Source: Enoplolaimus lenunculus
Taxonomy: Eukaryota; Nematoda; Enoplea; Enoplida; Thoracostomopsidae
Length of the DNA: 64,000 nt
Direction of reading: 5' to 3'
Assembly: GCA_030248215.1 (NCBI GenBank)
Contig: JASANG010001699.1
Span: 22,827-86,826 of the forward strand
In this document: piece after piece, positions 58,725 to 64,000 of the stretch
Position numbering within the stretch: the stretch's first letter is position 1
Layout: each line of letters opens with the position of its first letter
Made by a program: the position numbers and the translations under genes
Notes under the pieces: generated by a model
Databases searched by the model: none
What the model saw: the letters and a program-made list of their open reading frames with translations, nothing else
What the model was told of the DNA's origin: nothing

Positions 58725-61013
58725 ATGTCGGGATTCCATCGGCTGAGAAAATTCGGATTGCGACTGATTCAGTTCGGATGCGGCTATTACGTTTTAACCG
58801 AATTCGGGATCAATATTGTATATGTGAGTTTTACATATTTTGGTTATATCGTTGTTGTGTAAAGTTTGGTTTATCGATCATCGCAATTAAAACAAGTGTA
58901 AACAATGGTTTTGCAAAATATTGTCAGGTGTTGTCGTATTTGGGTTTGATGAAAGCTTGTAGTTTTCAAAGTGAAACTGCTGTTATATTTTCAATAATAT
59001 TTAATACCAGATTTCTGTAGTTTTTTTTTTCTGCTGTCTATTAATAAAAGCAAGAGTGTGTCGTATAGGAAGAGTGTGACACTGCATACAACACGTATTA
59101 GCGTGATGTAGTATCCCGCGGATCCTACTTTGTCTAACCCCCCCCCCCTTGATTGAGGGGGGGTCGGTTATAAAATGTTTAGAGACAAGTGGAAACATGC
59201 TTTCAATATGCATAAACTATGCGACGTTACTGAAAACAAACCGTTGCAGCTGTAGTTAAGACCCCCCTCAATCAAGGGTGGGGTAGCATCTATTAAGGTC
59301 CGCGTAATATCACGCAATATATGTGTATAGATGGAGAAGTGTCATACTCTCCATTATACACTCTTGATAAAAGCAAGAGTGGATGATGTATTAACAAGAG
59401 TATGCAACTGGGTACATTCTGTGTAGAAAAAATGTACACAGCGCACTTTGAAATTGTGGCCTACCCCTTCTTTATTTAGATAGGGGTACAACCTATGCGA
59501 ACCATGACACTTTATGTATCCGGCAACAAAAATTGCTCCGCTTATAATTTCATTTAGGGTTATTGCATGTGACAGCGACCCCCCCTCAAAACAAGGGGGT
59601 CGGCCAAAAACACAACGCCCGGTGGTACATTTTGTACCATGCGAAATCCAAAGACTTGCACACTCTTGTATCATGCACTCTCAATAAAAGTAAGGTGCCC
59701 GTTTTCTCACTTTTAAGCTACTCCCATGTATATTGTCTTTCTCACGTTTATTCAAGCAAGAAACGTAAATTGTAATTTTACTGGTTATATGCTATTGAAA
59801 TATGATTATAATGAAAAATAGGAAGTAGCAAAAATTTTTATATCTGGTCGTTATAGCGTTTGTGTTTCAGTGCGTTGGCGCGTCGATGGAACCAACATTG
59901 CATGAAAATGATTACCTCATTGCTGAACGTTTCAGCGTATATTTTGGTTGTCTGCACAAGTTTGTTTCGTTTTTTATATTTGTGCTTTATTTTCTGAAAA
60001 AAGTCTGCTTTGTCAAGCAAAAGTGATTTTGTAAACTATGGGAAGCGTCCGAAAACACAGAAGCTGCAATAAATGGGATTCAGCAGGTTACGGTAACTAC
60101 CCCGAGTTGAAAATTTTTAAATCTGAAAAAACGTTCATTATTAATATTTTGTTGCTTCGTATTTATGCCTTTATGTATATGATTGTGTTGATTTTTAGAA
60201 ACGACATTGTGATTTGCGTCAGTCCAGATGATCCAAAAAAGCTTGTCTGCAAACGGTTGACCGGTGTTCAAGGCGACATGGCCGGACATTCTCTTTTAGT
60301 ACGGAAGAAGGTATGCAAATAAGCTCAAGCAATACTCGCGGTTGGCCAAATTCCACACGACACCGCTACAAAATAGAAAACGAATTATGGTTTTTCAACC
60401 GAATGCATATGTTGTAGACACCGCACAGGTTTAGCCGTGTAGCCAGTATGGCTAGCCACCACACAAATTGATTGGTTAACACGAGTCAGCTCTATACCTG
60501 CGGTGTTACTGTTTGCAGTAGTTTCATAGCACATTTTCATTGGCGTTAGCATTTTTAGTGCCAACAAATAAGCCAATAAGGCGCTGATGCTACGGCTGCT
60601 AGCCACTGTGACAATTGGTGCGGTGGCTAGCCATGTTGGCGAATGGTTAACTTGGTTCGGTGGCTACGAGATATATCCTGATCGCGGTTATGAGTCTAAA
60701 ATTAGTGGGATATATATCAGATTTTTTGTAAATTTAAAATCGGATAATACCAGCTTAACTCACTTTACGGGTTGAGGTAATTTCACATGTCACAGGGATA
60801 TTCTTATGTCAAATACGGATTATTGTTTTCAATAACGCGCTATTGATACATGAACGAATGAGTTGAAAGTATCTTTGTTCTGGTTTCAAGATTCCAATTG
60901 GTCATGTCTGGCTACAGAGTGATAATTTGAAGATTGCCACGGTCGATTCCAACACTTACGGGACCGTTCCTTATGGACTGATACGTGCCAGGGCAGTTGC
61001 AAGGGTATTTTGA
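58725..61013 (+). CDS. IMMP1L: Mitochondrial inner membrane peptidase subunit 1 (IMMP1L/Imp1), 4 exons
   Basis: Signal peptidase I-type serine protease of the inner membrane that trims intermembrane-space proteins. Exons: 58725-58823, 59871-59959, 60199-60310, 60891-61013. The sum is 423 nt, giving 140 residues, with consistent phases. Seen: an N-terminal membrane anchor region (RLRKFGLRLIQFGCGYYVLTE); GASMEPTL with the nucleophile Ser38; ENDYLIAERFSV; NDIVICVSPDDPKKLVCKR with the general-base Lys81; LTGVQGD; then GHVWLQSDN and YGTVPYGLIRARAVARVF. Ser38 and Lys81 sit where the human enzyme has its dyad (Ser40, Lys83, from memory). GHVWL is normally followed by xGDN; here the glycine is serine. 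The protein is shorter than human IMMP1L (166), mainly at the C terminus and in the loop before GHVW. The last acceptor is TTTCAAG rather than TTTCAG. Intron 1 carries a pair of foldback repeats. Confidence 0.93.
59035..59372. repeat. Family F foldback repeat, first unit
   Basis: The left arm, from TATTAATAAAAGCAAGAGTG through GTGACACTG and CCCCCTTGATTGAGGGGGG, is inverted on the right as ACCCCCCTCAATCAAGGGTG, AGTGTCATACTCTCC and CACTCTTGATAAAAGC. It lies in IMMP1L intron 1 and is followed directly by a related unit. Confidence 0.75.
59373..59694. repeat. Family F foldback repeat, second unit
   Basis: GCAAGAGTGGATGATG, ACAAGAGTATGCAACTGGG and ACATTCTG at the left are matched in inverted order by CATTTTGTACC, GACTTGCACACTCTTG, CATGCACTCTCAATAAAAG at the right. 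CCCCCCTCAAAACAAGGGGG in the centre is itself palindromic. Relative at 43990-44131. Confidence 0.7.
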
Positions 61014-62765
61014 AAAGTGTTTTTATAGATGAATATAACTGGATGAAATGATAAATAAAATAATTGAAGTATATTTCTACCAGGTTGTGACCGGATACCA
61101 AAAACTGACTGAGCCGGAGCCGGATAATCTAGTATCCGGCCGGAGCCGGATAATGAATTCAAATCCAATACTTGACTGCATTCTATGTTTTTTGTAGAGT
61201 TGCGTTCAGTTGCAATATTGGTTCGGTTCATGTTCTTTTAAGGGCATCCTGTTTTCTGTAGGTCAAAGGTGGGTAAGATCAGGGATGGAAGTCTCGGTCT
61301 CAGTCTTGGCAAGTTTCGGTATTTGGCAGGTCTCTGTTTCTTGAGTTTTTGGTTTGGAACCGACGCTAGAAGTCGAGAATTCAGAAAATGCTGGTAGACC
61401 TGTGAAAAGTAGAAGTTAATATTGTTGATGCAAGTAATGCCTGATGAATTAAATTTCGCTAAGAATCTATGAATTTTCATAGTTATGCAATAATTGTTAG
61501 TAGATATTCTGAAAACACACAAAAAACTATGAAAAACAGAAAAAACTACGAAAAAAGCATTAGAAATATTTTATTTTGAAATTTTGTTTCTTCGGTGATG
61601 ACCGAAAGTCTACCGAAACCGAGACTTTTCATGGCCGGTCTCTGCCCATTCCTTTCCCGGATTAAATTTATTATTTTTGCTTATGCTTAGGCTTAGGCTT
61701 AGTTATAAACCCATTTTTGCGCCGCAGTTTAGTGTTAGTAATAGGAAAAATAGAAATATTCGTTGCGCCCCTAGATGAATAACACTCGTCATCTATGTCT
61801 GGTTTTCTAGCGTTATTGTAACCCAATAAAGATTGTGAACGTACACGGTCACATGCAAACATTTACATTACATGCGTGACAGAAAAAATATGTAAAAGTA
61901 AGCCAATCAGTTCGATGGTAGTTGGCTTAAATACGAATGATGGTATAAATTTTTTGAAATTTTTTAAAAATAATACCCGGAATGTTAAAATACCGAAGCC
62001 GGATGTCCATTTTTTGCCGGAGCCGGGGCCGGTTATCCGGTCACTATCTGCTTTTTACTGCTGATTAATTTTACAAACTATAAAACCAAACTAATATTAC
62101 TGAATTGCAAAAATTGAATAGCTGTGACTTATTTTGACTTTGAAAATTCCGTATGTTTCGCGGAGTTCACAATTGGAGCAGCTTGGAACACGTTTTGTCC
62201 CGATTGCAATTTGACGTAACCTCTGTCAATATGATAATATGCAATGTTTAACGAGCATTAGTGTCTTGCAGTATATATATTATGAATTATAAATTTCAAA
62301 TATGAAGTATTTTATGGGTAGAACTGTACTTCCAAAAAATTTCCGTCGCAAATGGGAAAGCTAATTCAATGTTCGAAATCATTTACTACTACGTTTTCTA
62401 GCTTCTTAGCGTTTTATTTGTACGCACAAATTACATCCCCCGTTTTATATCATGTGACATTTAGAAGACATGTGAGAAAATTTCCGAATATCATATGATA
62501 TTCCCGTATCTGTCAACTTTTTGCAATTACTCGAGAGTAATGGTTTGTAAGCCAGCATAGTATGACGTTCAATCTTTGTCGGCACATCGGATATTCAGAT
62601 CGTAAAGTTTCATGTTCGCGTCGAATCAACACGGGGCGTAGTGTTCCGTGCTGTCCCGGGTATAACGCGAACCCCGCATTTGATCAGGTCTGAAAGAAAT
62701 GTGGTTCTAAGCTCGATCCTACTTAGGTTCATTTGGTTTGACCATAAACACTTACGTTTTGTATT

Positions 62766-63279
62766 TCAGATTTGGCCTTCATGGGAAATGTTATCGACTC
62801 ATTGGTTTTTTAAAGGAGTCACCAGATGATTAGTGTTTTGAGGGGTGCTAAACTTGTCGTTGTGGTGCCGTCCATCACCATCCGTCACAGTACAGTATCG
62901 TACGCGAGACAATACACAATTTGAAAAAGTATACCGCCTCCCTTAGTCTTTCATACTGACTGAAAAAATTTCGTAACGTCTGGTGATTGAAACACAGTCG
63001 CTGTTCATTAGATTTGTTTCCGCTATCCAGTTACGTTATTGCTTTTCTACTGTGTATTATACTAGTTCTGTACAGTATAGCTAGCAATACAGCGGGGTAT
63101 AAGCGAAAGTCAGACAAAATTTTTAAATTTTTTTTAATGCTGTTCGTTCGCAACTTGGAAGCAATTTAACTCAATATATTCCTTCAGATTTGGCCTTCAG
63201 GAAATTATTAACCGGTTGGGTTTTTAAAAAAGTCACCAAATGATATAAGTGTTAGGGTGGTTCTAAACTTGTCGTGTGG
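62766..63279. repeat. Direct duplication of about 100 bp, copies about 420 bp apart
   Basis: CAGATTTGGCCTTCA, TTGG-TTTTTAAA-AGTCACCA-ATGAT and CTAAACTTGTCGTGTGG occur in the same order at 62766-62876 and 63187-63279. The second copy is somewhat diverged. The DNA between is AT-rich with no gene. Confidence 0.7.
62849..62945. mobile_element. Family D relative
   Basis: GGGTGCTAAACTTGTCGTTG at the left and AAGTATACCGCCTCCC at the right, with GTGCCGTCCATCACCATCCG and GTACAGTATCGTACGCGAG inside, recall the CGTACGG/CCGTCC interior and TATACT ends of 24301-24549. Confidence 0.45.
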
Positions 63280-64000
63280 CGCTGTTCGTCAATATTCGTT
63301 ACAGTACTTAAGGCATCGTACGCTAGGCAATAGAAACTTTGGCGTCCTACAAGTTTCTTTGGAACACAGTTTACATATAGGTCAGCGGTTATATCTAATA
63401 ACCATGCGTTTAGTGTAATTTTTCATATTCTATACTTTGAATAAACAATGCGCAGTGTGTTAGGCGATCTTTTGAAGTAACCAGCACAATAAAACTTGAG
63501 GTCTGTTTTCTTCTCCGTCATAAATCAGCCGCGCAGTCCGGCGGATTTTTCCAGCCTGGTTTTTCTTCATCGAAAATTCAGTTTAGGCAGCCGGTCTGTG
63601 ATGTGGTCAACGGTTGTGAAACTTTTTGTAATTTTACAAACTGCTGCCGAGTTTGTGTCCATGGATAGATGACGACCGGTGTCACTGCCCAGATGTTCAA
63701 CCCTATAATTTTCTTCCCGGAAAAACTAAAATAGTCTTAATTTTCCCTCCGGAAAAAACGGATCTCGCCTGAATTTTCTCTCAGAAAAACTCTCTCAGCC
63801 GAAATTTTGCTTCCGGAAAGAAACCGAAATAATCCGTGCTCAGCCTTTGGTGGATGTACGTGGCTATGCCACACTTAAACCTATTTCAAACTAAAAACTA
63901 AAACTATAAAATAAAACCCTATATCAAAACCACACCTTAAGGGAGTCCCTGGCTCCACCTAGTCTCTCTTAGAACTTAAGTTAGGCTTAGGCGTTGCTAC

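Larger units (their letters stand above)
61014..64000. other. Right-hand intergenic region, repeats only
   Basis: Contains ACCGGAGCCGGA-type scraps (61100-61150, 61980-62035), a repeat bounded by GGAAGTCTCGGTCTCAG (about 61286) and CCGAGACTTTTCATGGCC (about 61618), a TTAGGC scrap with a GCGCCCCT end (61680-61775), family D-like DNA (62849-62945), a direct duplication (62766-62876 and 63187-63279) and a TTAGGC run at the very edge (63981-64000). No gene is seen. Confidence 0.55.

Overview
The window is eukaryotic and most likely nematode. Every gene I can assemble has spliced exons with GT..AG introns, usually ending in TTTCAG or TTTTAG. The recurrent short array is TTAGGC/GCCTAA, the nematode telomere hexamer, here scattered internally. 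The recognised proteins (troponin T, a TWK-type K2P channel, an XK/CED-8-like protein) fit a nematode. The sparse genes, kilobase-scale introns and heavy load of small non-autonomous elements are unlike compact Caenorhabditis. A large-intron lineage such as a mermithid is possible, but that is inference.

Layout. (1) 982-7491, minus strand: a 12-exon CDK5RAP1-type tRNA methylthiotransferase. (2) 7492-13517: intergenic, with a tRNA-like sequence (8838-8910) and a 9-bp minisatellite (10199-10650). (3) 13518-32782, minus strand: a 15-exon troponin T of 381 residues spread over 19 kb. Its introns hold about a dozen mobile-element copies. Its first coding intron also holds a same-strand, unrecognised 944-codon open frame (28703-31537). 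(4) 32783-39056: repeat-rich intergenic DNA with a 16-bp minisatellite. (5) 39057-41212, minus strand: a 3-exon two-pore potassium channel of 298 residues, with a satellite-bearing element beginning 98 bp upstream of its start codon. (6) 41213-49846: intergenic, ending in a decayed Jockey-like LINE on the minus strand. (7) 49847-55914, plus strand: a 7-exon XK-related protein of 447 residues; two more copies of the satellite-bearing element fill the end of one intron up to 11 bp from the next exon. (8) 58725-61013, plus strand: a 4-exon mitochondrial inner membrane peptidase subunit 1 of 140 residues. (9) 61014-64000: repeats only.

For all five recognised genes I joined exons by hand and checked that intron phases agree and the total length is a multiple of three. 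The genes do not form an operon or pathway: they cover tRNA modification, muscle thin-filament regulation, K+ leak, lipid scrambling and mitochondrial protein maturation.

The most unusual content is the mobile fraction. One family of small inverted-repeat elements (subfamilies A and B, about 20 copies or fragments here) has termini beginning GGCC(A/C)ATGT and encloses a short array of the telomere hexamer. A second, larger element carries tandem units of about 155 bp between short inverted termini. Several near-palindromic foldback elements lie in introns.
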